Assembly: GCA_949987705.1 (NCBI GenBank) | Contig: OX465282.1 | Location: 93,732,070 to 93,796,069, forward strand | DNA: 64,000 nucleotides | Reading direction: 5' to 3' | Origin: Thereva unica | Lineage: Eukaryota; Arthropoda; Insecta; Diptera; Therevidae | Shown here: positions 46,424-56,718 of the stretch, in pieces | How positions within the stretch are numbered: the stretch's first letter is position 1 | Layout: the number at the start of each line of letters is the position of its first letter | Translations under genes and position numbers: made by a program | The notes under the pieces: generated by a model | Told to the model about the DNA's origin: nothing | What the model saw: the letters and a program-made list of their open reading frames with translations, nothing else | Databases searched by the model: none

Positions 46424-47340
46424 ATTACTAGCTGGGACCCGTTACGTGTTGCTGCATCCATAAGCCAATAGTAGCCAATAAAAACCATCCATTGACTTGG
46501 TACTTTTCGAGATATAAATTTTACACAGAAGAAGTGCCTCAAAGAACGGGTACATGGGTCTTGAGACGGCCGCCATGGATCTAACGGTTTTTGAGTTAAC
46601 TATACTGCTTATTGTATTCTACTTATTATACCCTTTCATTTGATACCCATGTCGAGGGTGTTGTGAAGAAAGTGGTAATCCGCCCTCTTGAGACGGACGC
46701 CATGGATCTAACTATATATTGAGTATACAACATTGCTTATTGTATTCCACTTATCATACCCTTTCATTTGATATCCATGTTGAGGGGGTTGAGAAGAACG
46801 TGGTAATCCGCCCTTTTAAGGCGACCGCCATGGATCTAACGGTATATTGAGTATACTATATTGCTTATTATATTTTAGTTTAGTTTCAATTGCGTCATGG
46901 CCTACCTATTGTTTGATAGCTGCGTAAATTTGAAATTGTCATTAAATGAAATGATTCAATTCAATGACAATTTTACATTTACGAAGCTGTCAAACAATAG
47001 GTAGGCCGTGAAGCTATTAAAACTAAACTGAAATGAAAATTACCAAAAATCACCGATTTTTTTTTCAGCTGTTCCTTTTGGTTGAGGGTATAGAAATAGC
47101 CTACGACTATTCTCAGATCTACCAAATGTACACAAAAATTACATCAAAATCGGTCCATCCGTTTCGGAGGAGTTCGATAACAAGCACTGTCACACGAGAT
47201 TTTTATATATTTAGATTACTACCTGACCCGACAGACCTAGTCCTGTCCAAATTTCAATAAGTTTGTTTGGGATCGTTTTATGAATTTGTGAAAAGTTATT
47301 GGAAATGTGTAAACGAAGTAAAAATAAGAAAAGACGTTTT
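46424..47340 (+). repeat. Dispersed repeat with ~127-bp tandem units
   Basis: It starts ATTACTAGCTGGGACCCGTT. CGCCATGGATCTAAC recurs at 46571, 46698 and 46826 (spacings 127 and 128). Each time it is followed by TGCTTATTGTATTC, CCCTTTCATTTGATAC and GTGGTAATCCGCCCT. It ends with AAAATCGGTCCATCCGTTTC-GGAGGAGTTCGATAA and GATTTTTATATATTTAGATTACTA. A new copy of the start-type sequence (ACCTGACCCGACAG) follows directly. This start/end pattern is familiar from dispersed repeats of many insect genomes; I could not assign a class. A 150-bp hairpin element is inserted in the third unit. Confidence 0.75.
46877..47029. mobile_element. 150-bp hairpin MITE inside the tandem-unit repeat
   Basis: AGTTTAGTTTCAATTGCGTC-ATGGCCTACCTATTGTTTGA at the left is complementary, with few mismatches, to TCAAACAATAGGTAGGCCGT-GAAGCTATTAAAACTAAACT at the right. 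Pairing continues into AATTGTCATT/AATGACAATT. The whole segment forms one hairpin with a loop near 46955. It separates the third repeat unit from the terminal part of the host repeat. Confidence 0.8.
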
Positions 47341-47357
47341 TCTGAATGATCATTGTA

Positions 47358-48019
47358 TACCGGGTGTTTTTTTTAAAACTTGACACGGATTTTTTTTTAA
47401 AACTTGACACGGAATTCTTGAACAAAGGAGGGGTGACAGAGGGAAACCTCTGATACAAAAGATGTGTGATATGGAGGGGGATATCGATTGGGTATAGTGC
47501 GCACCCCCTCTTTTCCACCCCCCGACCCGGGGGGGGGGTAGCTTTTTTTCTCAAATGGCAACCCCTATTTTTTATGCAAGATTCAGATTCCTGGGATGAA
47601 AATAAACATCTTTTGGATATTAAACAACTTTTATTTATTAATTTTCTAAGATAGAAGGTGCTCAAAATGTTCGCCATTGACGCCTTGCCGCACTGCCGCG
47701 AATGTTTCTGACTGAAAGAGACGGCTTAATGACGATTTCAATCAAAGTTTCCGGAGTAAAAACAAATGATAGAAAAAAATGCTTGGGATAAAAGATGTTT
47801 ATTTTCATCCCAGGAATCTGAATCTTGCATAAAAAATAGGGGTTGCCATTTAAAAAAAAAAGCTACCCCCCCGGGTCAGGGGGTGGAAGAGAGGGGGTGC
47901 GCACTATACCCAATCGATGTCCCCCTCCATATCAGACATCTTTTGTATAACAGGTTTCCCTCTGTCACCCCTCCTTTGTTCAAGAATTCCGTGTCAAGTT
48001 TTAAAAAAAACACCCGGTA
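47358..48019. mobile_element. 662-bp foldback element with ~240-bp inverted arms, TA target site
   Basis: The ends TACCGGGTGTTTTTTTTAAA and TTTAAAAAAAACACCCGGTA are perfect inverted repeats, flanked by TA (47356-47357 and 48020-48021). The arms (about 47358-47605 and 47795-48019) are complementary throughout, including a G/C-run core (CCCCGACCCGGGGGGGGGG at the left, CCCCCCCGGGTCAGGGGG at the right) and GATTCAGATTCCTGGGATGA with its complement. The left arm carries an extra tandem copy of TTTTAAAACTTGACACGGA. The loop is about 190 bp. TA flanks and CCGGGTG termini suggest a Tc1/mariner-type non-autonomous element. ORFs across it are palindrome artefacts. Confidence 0.9.
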
Positions 48020-48021
48020 TA

Positions 48022-48260
48022 TTAACGATTATGGCCAAGGATTTTCGCCTCCATGTTTTGGACTTGAGGAATTTTGCTGCATCAGCCATAAAACTGTTTT
48101 CTTACTGTGACCGTGGTTTGCCGACTGGTATTTTCCGTTCTGGTAGTACATAGATTTAGGGCTTTTTTGGCATCCTTGAGTCCCCCATTCTTTGAATATG
48201 ACCAAGCCAAGCGTAGTAGGTCATACAATTTATCCATACTCTGTAGATTTTTGGAAAATA
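48022..48260 (-). pseudogene. LINE 3'-terminal fragment
   Basis: On the minus strand it reads INCMTYYAWLGHIQRMGDSR and MPKKALN. W-L-G-H-I/V-x-R-M is the usual C-terminal motif of endonuclease-RT LINEs of the RTE/R-type groups. The rest is shifted or lost. The foldback element is directly adjacent. Confidence 0.55.
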
Positions 48261-48468
48261 CTCAATGATTCACATCCATACGTAACTACTGTGTGTTTTG
48301 TAGATGCTTATTTCTCTTCTGCAGATGTCTCTGGATTTCATTAGTGAGTAAAGTATCTTTTATTTGCAGCGTTTATTCTTCTTTGAACGTTTATCGTTTC
48401 ATCGTTGTCTTTGCTGACCGTGGATTAAAGTTAGTTAAATTGGTTTACCGTTCGAAATTATATCGTTT

Positions 48469-48566
48469 TCTTCTTTATGCTCCTTTAATCTCTCATGGGA
48501 CATAGGGCGGAAACAGTTGCCCTCCAGCGGACTCTGTTTTGGATCTCCCAGTTGTTGCGGCTGAAA
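48469..48566 (-). mobile_element. RTE 3'-end fragment
   Basis: The complement of CTTTAATCTCTCATGGGACA-TAGGGCGGAAACAGTTGCCC matches the RTE 3' end at 28760-28815. Further in, CAAAACAGAGTCC is joined directly to GGAGATCC, skipping about 30 bp present in the full copy. Confidence 0.8.
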
Positions 48567-49597
48567 CTATAAATTTTAGCCAATATTTGGTCCAATGTCA
48601 ACCTATTTCGCCTAATTTGCCTAGTCAGGTTTCATAATTAATGAGGCTCATATTTATAATAACTGATGAATTTTCGTCATAAATGCTTGCGTGTCTAGGC
48701 TTTAAAAGAGTTATGGCTCAGTTTGCTTAGTTGAATTTGTCACCTTTCTTGTGTATTGTGCAGATATTGCTTTGCTCCCGTTATCTTTAGGCATTTTTAC
48801 GTTTCACCATATTCAGTATAATAGTTCGTGTATAACTGGTTCGCCTCTTGGCATGATCGACGGATGGTATCAATTCCTCGGGATTTGTTGTTTTTTAAAT
48901 CTATGTTTCAGGATTAGTATATTTGGTGTCATCATTACGTTGTAGACGGAATTCTGGTAAGTGGCGCTGGCACTTTCATTTGCGTTCAGCAACTAGTTAA
49001 AATTTCCTCGCATTTCAGTCTCTTGCATTTTAGTTTCTTGCTCCTCGTTCTCCTAAGTATTTTTTTCCATTTTTTTGCTTCTACATCTTGTATCCCTGCA
49101 AACAATTTCTCGGCTGCTCGCTTTCTCGAGCTATTTCCGAAACAAAACTTGTCGAGAATTATTCGAGAAACAATCGTTAAAACGGCCCCTAAAGCTTTTA
49201 CGCTCTTCATGGTTTTGTTACTTTCTCTCTTCCAGAATTGCTTTGAAATTTGAGATTTGGAGGGGTTTTGCTATCGGGCGAAGAGTGCGTGTGTGTGCAC
49301 ATGACTATGCAGGAAACGCAGGCGCGGTGAAAATTAGCTGTCGTCTTTTTTCTTTAGTTAAATCCTGCTAAATAAAATTAAAAAAACAATCAAAATTAAA
49401 ACATAAAATGAATAGAAATTTAATTTAAAAAAGATTACGACTGTTCCATATTGATTGGAAAAAAGGGCTTGACAAACTACTCGCTATAAAATATTGGGTG
49501 GAAAAACGAAGCACATAAGCATTCGAGATTCATTCGATATTAATTCGAAAAAACGAGACACACATACATGCAAAGCTTTCGAGATTTCATCTAGAAA
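48567..49597. other. Unassigned interval
   Basis: No domain recognised. Small ORFs on both strands overlap one another and lack support. Confidence 0.4.
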
Positions 49598-50111
49598 CCC
49601 AGTGGGAAAAAGGAGTGCTCCAAGAGCCATCTTGGAGCGCTCCAAAAGGAGCAGAGAGTGCTCCCGTTGCCATACCCGTTCTATATTCTTTTTAACATTG
49701 CATGTCATTGCGAGGGAGCATACGTTTTTATGCTCCCAAAAAGGCGTTGTTGGAGCATTATAAAAAAGCTTTTTAAAAAAGAAATATTTATGGGCGCCTG
49801 TGGTTATGTGATCCGGTATCGAAAAGCTTTTATTTTTTTTATCTTTTGCAATTGCCTTTTTCTTTCCAAGCTCGAGAGTGGCTTTACCAAAGCAGTCCCC
49901 CAACTAAATTCTAACCACTTCTAAAAGCTGCTTGTCCTCCGTATCGAATGAGAGCCGGGCTATTGAGTATGCTAACGTCGCATTTTATGGACATGAAGAT
50001 AATTGCCCGTTTTCTTTTTTTATACAAAATTTATGAAAACTCCAAGAAAGCTCCCTTGAGAGTGCTCCAAGTACACTCCCTTGTGCATCGCTCCCAATTT
50101 TTCCCACTGGG
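49598..50111 (-). mobile_element. hAT-like non-autonomous repeat, copy 2
   Basis: The 514-bp element has perfect 14-bp ends, CCCAGTGGGAAAAA and TTTTTCCCACTGGG. The interior (about 49780-50060) matches copy 1 (12370-12650) in reverse orientation, at roughly 90% identity by eye. Internally GAGTGCTCC and GGAGCACTC-type words recur. CAGTG-type ends hint at hAT, but no 8-bp flanking repeat was found. The 139-codon minus-strand ORF shared in part with copy 1 has no recognisable domain. Confidence 0.75.
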
Positions 50112-50224
50112 AAGCGATTCGTTATAGCGTTCCTTTTTTATCATTTTCGATAACGCTTTCGAATCGTTTTCGATTTCGTTATCGAAGAAAGCTTTCGCTT
50201 TTTATGAATCGCTCTCGCTTCGAT
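50112..50224. repeat. CGATAACGATTTCGA-rich simple sequence
   Basis: Short imperfect repeats of CGATTTCGTTATCGA, TTTTCGATAACGCTTTCGA and CGCTTTCGCT. No gene is present. Confidence 0.5.
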
Positions 50225-50952
50225 GACGTCTCGGAATGTTTGCAGGGATCAGTTAGATGCGCGGGAAGCACCTTCTTCAGTATATTTGAAATCATGACTT
50301 TTAGTAGGAAACGTAGTCTTATAATTTCAACTACATCTTTTCTAATGAGGGAATCCCTCGTGTTAATTAGAACTATTGAATCAGTTCAACGAATGTTCAT
50401 TTGCACTGAATCATCTTCTCTTGGAAAACCCATTAGTTCTTCCATCCTTTGAATCTCGACTTAAGCTCTCTTCACAAGCGTTGTGAGGTGGCCGATCTTG
50501 TATTTGTTCATGAGCACCTTAATGGAAAGCTTGACTCAGGTTTTCTAGGTCGCCGTGTGCCATTTAGGGAGAGTCGTTATAATTTGAGAGGACCACCTCT
50601 TTTACAAATCCACTGTTATAACACGAATTATGGCTGATTTGAACCTGTCAATCGCATGTTCATTAACGTGAACAACAATATTAATGTGTTTAGCGTGAGT
50701 ATTAGTAAATAAGTCCTTAAAAGGAGTCTTTTTAATCTCACCGCTTAGGTATGTTTCTTTTGCTTGCATGGGTTACATGTTAATTTGGATGATTTTAACT
50801 TTATTATTTAATATGCAAACATAAAAGAAACATGAAGCTGAGAGCCTCATCTCAGCGCTTGATTGTGCTGAGTTGGTTAATTTTTCTTGGCCCAGCTGAT
50901 AATTGCGCCTTCTGCGCTAGAAGAGTTTACTCTTTTATTACTATTATTATTA
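50225..50952 (+). pseudogene. CR1-B-like LINE 3' fragment
   Basis: The segment LHKRCEVADLVFVHEHLNGK and SGFLGRRVPFRESRYNLRGP at 50449-50637 closely matches the C-terminal RT tail at 54160-54300 of the CR1-B element. Its 3' UTR (CTCAGCGC, CTGATAATTGCGCCTTCTGC, tail ATTACTATTATTATTAC) matches 56640-56720. Upstream, the RT part (50225-50450) is shifted and partly deleted. It is a second, 5'-truncated, decayed copy of the same family in the same orientation. Confidence 0.8.
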
Positions 50953-51480
50953 CATTCTTTAGCCAGGTTTTTTCCGATGCCGATTTCTGAATTCTCCAGT
51001 CTACGGGACGGTCTCGCCAGAGAAGTTTACGTGCAAGCCGTTATCATCCATTCAGCAAACATGTCCAAACCAACGTAGTCAACGATTTTGTATTTCTTCT
51101 TCGATCAGTGTCTGTTGATCGCATCTTTGTTTAACTGTAAGGCACTGAGAATCTGAATCAAGAATCGCATTCGGAATACCTCGAGCTTCTTGACGTCCGG
51201 TTTGAGCAGTGTCCACGCTTCCGATCCATAAAGAAGAATCGAAAAGATCAACTTTCGTTTTGATGGTACTATTTGTTCGTTTCCATATTGAGCGAGGCGA
51301 ATGTTGTTATTCCTGGCCGATGCTGCTGTGAACGTCGGCCGTCTATACTTGCTTTGAAGAAGAGAAGAATAATATGTACACACTTGCTTTAAAGAAGGAA
51401 AGAATATTTTTTCATCAAGACAATTCACATGTTTACACAAGTGTTTCAACGAAGGCAAAACTCAACGAATTAAAGTACGA
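50953..51480 (-). pseudogene. LINE-Y 3' fragment, copy 1
   Basis: On the minus strand it reads TFTAASARNNNIRLAQYGNE, LIFSILLYGSEAWTLLKPDV and KKLEVFRMRFLIQIL. This matches the C-terminal part of the LINE at 61195-62790 (TFTAASAKQQQ, LYGSET-type, KKLEVFPMRCF). The nucleotide match extends into the 3' end (TTAGCCAGGTTTT). It lies between two CR1-B-type copies. Frameshifts and internal deletion are evident. Confidence 0.7.
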
Positions 51481-51499
51481 TTTGCTTAAACGTTCAGAA

Positions 51500-54400
51500 T
51501 ATCGAAAATCGAAATCGCCAAGCCATCATTGGTGACGGTGTCACCTTGAGTTCCTTGCCCCGCGTTCCAGAGATAGAGTCGACCTCTAGGCCGGTCTCGG
51601 TATCAGCCTCTTCGCCTCTAATAGTGGCCAATCCCCCGGTCACTGAAGCTACAGTTCCCCTAGAACCGTGCACCCCTCTAGTTACGATACCGAGACCTTT
51701 AAATATCTTTATATCACGATTTTCTCCTGAAGGAGTCTGTCTGTGAATATATGAGGAAGAAATCTATAGACCCTGGAATTGTTTCATGCAGAAAAGTCAG
51801 CAAGGCTTCCAAGCCTATTGCTTCTTTTGTCTTGTCTGCACCGCCCGTTATTGCCGAGACTCTTTTAGACCCTGGCTTCTGGCCTGCTGGTGCCTTTACC
51901 AAGCCTTTTGTTCCCCGTACCCGTACTCGATTTCCTTTTCTAAATCAAATCTATTCCTGCTGTGCTGCTATATCCAACCGGATGTGATTAGCACACTTGA
52001 CGATGGAGGTAAAAGCCTCTATGATATTCTCATCTCTTGTGTTGATTATAGCCTGAGTATGATGAACACTGGGGATGGATTACTTTTACTTGGGGACTTC
52101 AATTTACCCAATATTCAGTGGGTATTTGACGAAGTTGACGATAACTACCTCCCTGAATGCAATTTTAATTCTAAGGAATACTGTTTTCTCAATTCCTTAT
52201 TCTCACTTGGCCTTAATCAAATGAGTGGTGTGACTAATGTGTTAGGGAGGCAGTTGGATCTTGTATTCTTTACTGACTCAGGAAACATGATTGTTGAGCC
52301 CAGTCCAATAGTCATGACGTCCGTTGACAATTACCACCCTCCTCTCTTGCTAAATTACTGCTCCAATTCAAAGAACAATCTTTGTCCGGAGGCGGTAACT
52401 CACTCCTTCAACTTTATGAAGGCTAACTTTAATGAACTCTCATCTAAGCTTGCCTTGATTGATTTCAACAGCTTACTTTCCGCAAATGAGTTGGATGTCG
52501 ATGTGGCACGGTTTTATACCGTACTATCGTTTCATGTGTACCTTTTGAGCCCCAAAAATTGCGCAGTTCATCTCCACCAGAATCAGAAAAATAGACTCTG
52601 GAAGACCTATTTAAAGTGAAAGGACTCTCCGAGTCTTATTACATTTACTGATTGCTATAACAGATTTCGTTTACTCGCTTCTGCTCTGTATGGTGAATAT
52701 CTCAGCAGCATGAGGGACCAGGTGTATACTGATCCTAGAAACTTCTTTAAATTTGTCAACTACCCAAAATTGATAACTACCCAAATATTATGCAGCACAC
52801 TAACTGGTCTAGTGGTGAGTCTTCCTCGATTTGCAACATGTTTGCTTCATTCTTTCATCAATCTTTCACTCCTTCCAACTTTCAGCCTAATGACAATAAT
52901 TTTCGTCACATAACTCCACACCGAGAGGCTACTAGATTATCTCTTTCAATTTACAGCGACGATATCATGAAAGATATTGATGAACTCCCATACGATTTCA
53001 CTTCCGGCCCTGACGGTATCCCTCCTGCTGTCCTTAAATCCTGTGTGGAGGTTCTCCAGTCTCCACTGAAAACCCTTTTTCAAAAATCCTTGGATAAAGG
53101 GTATTTCCCTACTCTTTGGAAGAATTCGTTCATAATTCCTATTCACAAAAGTGGTAGCAAGAACGAAATATCGAATAGCAGACCAATTGCCAAGCTGTCT
53201 GTCATACCAAAGCTTTTTGAGTCAATCATTTATTCTGCAATCGTGCCCATCTGCAAGAAACTTATTTCTACGAACCAACATGGTTTTCTTCCAGCTTGTT
53301 CCACTACGACCAATCTAGTTGAATTCACTTCCCATGACGTTGAAGGCTTCGTTTCCGGTTGCCAAACTGATTGTGTTTACACTGATTTCAGTAAGGCATT
53401 TGACAAGCTTCCCCACTCCATTATACTTTTCAAACAAAAACAGTTAGGTTTCCTGAAGCCTTTCTATTATAGTTCCAGTCCTACTTAGCTGACAGGACCT
53501 ACCAAGTCCTTTTCCGTGGATCCAAATCCGCGACCATTGAGGCGTCATCCGGTGTCCCTCAAGGCAGTCATCTTGGCCCTATCCTCTTTATTCTTTCTAT
53601 TGGTGACATTGTTACCTTGCTAAGACACTGCAGAATCCTGATTTATGCTGATGACATCAAATTGTACCGTCACGTAAAAAGTATGGAGGACTGCAAACTT
53701 TTGCAAGTCGACCTCGACACCTTTTACTCTTGGTGTGCTAACAACAACCTGGTTCTTAATATTAGTAAATGCGAAGTCATGACTTTTTGTAGGCGACTTG
53801 ATCCTATAATTTATAACTACTCATTTTTTAGTGAGGGTGTCCCCCGTGTTAATTTTGTCAAAGATCTCGGGATTAGATTTGACATCAAGCTGGACTTTTC
53901 TACTCATATCAACTATATTTCTTCCAAGAGCAGCAGGTCCAATGTATTTAACAGCACCCTGATCACTAAACACCTCTACATTTCGCTTGTCAGACCTTTA
54001 CTTGAATATGCTTCCTAGGTTTGGTCTCCTCACTATTCTTCGCATGTTGGAAAAATTGAGTCGGTTCAACGTAGGTTCGTTCGATTCGCATTGAATCACC
54101 TTCCTTGGGAAGACCCTTTAATTCTTCCACCATATGAATACCGACTTAAGTTACTCAACTTAAACACTCTCCACAAGCGTCGTGAGGTGGCCGATGTTGT
54201 TTTCGTCCACCAGCTCCTTAATGGACGTGTCGACTCAGGTTTTCTAAGTCGCCGTGCGTCATTTAGAGAGAGCAGATACAATTTAAGAGGACCACCGCTC
54301 TTACACATCAACTCCTCTAACACCAATTACGGCCGATTTGAGCCTGTAAATCGCATGTTCATTAATGTAAATAAAAATATTAATGTTTTTAGCGTGAGCA

Positions 54401-54505
54401 CTAAAAAAGATCTCCTTAAAAGGAGTCTCTTTAATCTTTCATGACTGTTTATGTGTTTCGTATGTAATTTTTATTGGTGTTTTTCCTTTTTAATTTGGGT
54501 ACTTA
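51500..54505 (+). mobile_element. CR1-like LINE (CR1-B), body interrupted near its 3' end
   Basis: The element carries an ORF1 tail-like stretch (51546-51746, Ser/Pro/Val-rich), part of an endonuclease, a nearly complete RT and a 3' UTR. The 3' UTR is split by a LOA-like LINE at 54506-56591 and continues at 56606-56718 with the tail TATTATTATTAAAA. The flanking copies of AATTTGGGTACTTA prove the continuity. It is in the opposite orientation to CR1-A and belongs to a different subfamily. Confidence 0.82.
51786..54444 (+). pseudogene. CR1-B ORF2: endonuclease remnant plus reverse transcriptase
   Basis: The first frame (51786-52619) lacks a proper endonuclease start; recognisable sequence begins around CYIQPDVISTLDDGGKSLYD. 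It continues LLLLGDFNLPNIQWVFDEVD, NVLGRQLDLVFF and VDNYHPPLLL. RT starts in 52790-53488: YDFTSGPDGIPPAVLKSC, NSRPIAKLSVIPKLFE, NQHGFLPACSTTTNL and DCVYTDFSKAFDKLP (catalytic Asp). A frameshift near 53485 is followed by SSGVPQGSHLGPILFIL and LIYADDIKLYRHV (53617 frame, catalytic YADD). LSVRPLLEYAS ends in a TAG at 54016, and the tail continues in the same frame to 54444 (RFALNHLPWEDPLILPPYEY, EVADVVFVHQLLNGR). At least two frameshifts and one stop make it non-functional, but the motifs are well preserved. Confidence 0.83.
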
Positions 54506-56591
54506 TTATTTTATTATTTTTGTTGAGGGGCGCTTTATCGGGAACTGCGACTTATTTTGTTTGGTCTATTGTGCCATCCCCGTCTTTAAAAACCATCAAG
54601 GTTAAGGCTTCTTAGGTAGCCTAAAACTGATTTAGGGTTGCTGTCCCAAATCTCCCTGGGAGTAGGGAAATCACGATGGAGGAGGCTCAGTCTTCTCCTC
54701 GCTGTAGCCTCACAGTCGCACATCAAGTGCTCCGCAGTTTCGGGAGCTGCCCCGCAGAATCGACAGCCAGAGTCGGCCACCAGACCTATTCTGTTTAGGT
54801 GATAGTTAAGCGAACAGTGGCCCTTCAGGAGCTCTGTTATTATTTTTAGCTCCCACCTCTTGAGATTTAAAAGTTTGCCCGCCTTAGCTTTATCGATTTG
54901 GATGAATCTTTTAGCTTGACGAGCACCCTGGGTCCTAGACCAGCTTTGAAGAAACATCTGGTCAACCCAATTCTTTATGGACATTTTTACGTGGCAGCTT
55001 GCTAAGCTACAGAAAGGTTCCGGACCAATAGGTAATGAGTTTGCGCCTGCTCTAGCCAGGCTATCGGCAATCTCATTACCAATGTGACCTTCGTGGCCCG
55101 GAATCCACATCAGCGTGACACTATTGTTCCTGCTGAGGAATTTCAGGGATTGAAGACAATCCAGGACAGTCTTTGATGAGACCCTGTGCGATTTAATGGC
55201 CAGCGGTGCAGCTTGACTGTCCGACAAAATAACAATGTTAGAGCTATTTGGAGCTCTATTAATACAAGTCTGAGCACACACCTGGATGGCGAGTACCTCA
55301 GCCTGAAAAACAGTGGGGGTAGTGCCCAGAGCCATGGATATTTTGCTCCTTGGGCCATAAACACCCAGCCCTACCCCTATTGTGTACCAAAAGGCCGTGC
55401 TTCCTCTAAAGAGAGGCCTGCCATGTTGCCACTCTGACCTGCTTCGAATAATCGTCGTAAACGGTTTGTCAAAGTCAAGAGTAGCAGGAATGGTATCGGA
55501 CAAAGATATCATTGGCTCCAAGTTCAGCTCCTTGAGGATCGATAAATGATCCAGCAGGTCTCCTGGCTTAAAGGAGAATAGCTCCCGTAGACGCAGTGCC
55601 CCTGCCAGAGCCTCTTTTTTCACCACCAGGTGTAGCGGAGGAAGGTTTAGTAGGGCCTCCATATCCACAGTCGGACAGGTGCTTTTGGCCCCTATGATAC
55701 CAAGACAGGCTAGTCTTTTCACCCTGGCCAACTTAATCAAAGCACCCTTTTGTTTGGTCTTAGCCCACCATGCGATGGATGCATATGTGATCATGGGCCT
55801 TACGACCGTAGTATATAGCCAAAACATTAACCTAGGTTTAAGACCCCAGGTTTTTCCTACAAATTGGCGACAAACATGGAGAGATGCAGTTGCCTTGGCA
55901 GTTACTCTCTCAATTTGAGATTTCCAGGAGTGCTTTGGATCCAGGATTATGCCTAGATATTTAGCCTCCTTTGAGAAACCTATTTCTTTGCCGTCCACAG
56001 AGGGAGCTTTTAAATTTAGCTTCCTTCTATTAGTAAACGGTACGATGACAGTTTTTTGTGGGTTAATACCCAGATTCTTGCTACGGCACCAGCTATGCAC
56101 ATTGCACATGTGACAAAGCGGCTTGCATGAGGCCTGAAACGGTGCTATCATGACCGCCGCTAATCGTTATGACGATATCGTCAGCATAGGCCTGTGTTTT
56201 AAATCCACGGTTATTCAGGTCGGCAAGAAGTTCGTCGATCACGACTGACCATAGGAGGGGAGATAGAACGCCCCCTTGAGGACAGCCTTTAGCAGCAATT
56301 ACCGTAATCGATTCACCATTCATCTCAGCAGTTATCAATCTGCTGCTGAGAAGCGACGTGATCCATCTCGCAGTGGGGCGAAGAATGCCTTTTTTTACTG
56401 CTGCTTCATTGATCGCGTCGAAGGTAACGTTGTCAAACGCACCCTCAATGTCTGCAAAGGCGCAGAGACAGATTTCCTTAGCCCTGAGGGACTTCTCAAT
56501 ATCTCTCACTAGCACATGAATGGCAGTCTCTGTAGATCTGCCTGGCCGATAGGCAAATTGCAGACAGTGAAGTGGGCTCGCTGTAAGACCC
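54506..56591 (-). mobile_element. LOA-like LINE, 5'-truncated, with 14-bp target duplication
   Basis: It is flanked by AATTTGGGTACTTA at 54492-54505 and 56592-56605. Removing the element and one repeat restores the 3' UTR of CR1-B. On the minus strand it contains RT from the palm onwards, RNase H and a C-terminal zinc knuckle, and ends at the left in an A/T tail (AATAATAAAATAA). The 5' part (endonuclease and RT fingers) is absent, as expected for incomplete reverse transcription. It inserted after CR1-B. Confidence 0.93.
54586..56590 (-). pseudogene. LOA-like RT and RNase H polyprotein, truncated and frameshifted
   Basis: The first frame (56093-56593) has RPGRSTETAIHVLVRDIEKS, CAFADIEGAFDNVTFDAI (catalytic Asp), AAKGCPQGGVLSPLLWSVVI and FKTQAYADDIVITISG. 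A frameshift in 56093-56151 leads to the second frame (521 codons): LGINPQKTVIVPFTNRRKL, FSKEAKYLGIILDPKHSW, then RNase H from about residue 245. The RNase H has GVGLGVYGP, FQAEVLAIQV (Glu), NIVILSDSQAAPLAI (Asp), LMWIPGHEGHIGNEIADSLA (last Asp). The position expected to hold the first Asp of the DGS motif reads RGS, so that catalytic residue seems lost. The C-terminus has CRFCGAAPETAEHLMCDCEA, a CCHC-type knuckle typical of this LINE group. It is truncated at the 5' end. Confidence 0.88.
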
Positions 56592-56605
56592 AATTTGGGT
56601 ACTTA

Positions 56606-56718
56606 ATTTTTTATTTCTATGTTTGCATGTCTCAGCCGAGCCCACGTGTTAGTGGCAAATGCTTCTCAGCCCAGCTGAGAAGTGCGCCTTCTTCACAAGA
56701 AGGGAAACTCTATTATTA
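56606..56718 (+). mobile_element. 3' UTR end of CR1-B, beyond the LOA insertion
   Basis: TCAGCCGAGCCCACGTGTTA, CAGCTGAGAAGTGCGCCTTC and the tail CTATTATTATTAAAA match the 3' end of the other CR1-B copy (50840-50952). This completes the element interrupted at 54505. Confidence 0.85.

Noticed and set aside
47237..48153. ORFs of 60-146 codons on both strands of the foldback element
   Set aside because: The same peptides appear on both strands because the arms are inverted copies; they are palindrome artefacts.
49484..49903. 139-codon minus-strand ORF in the hAT-like repeat
   Set aside because: Only its first ~45 residues are shared with copy 1, there is no known domain, and it spans a repeat terminus.
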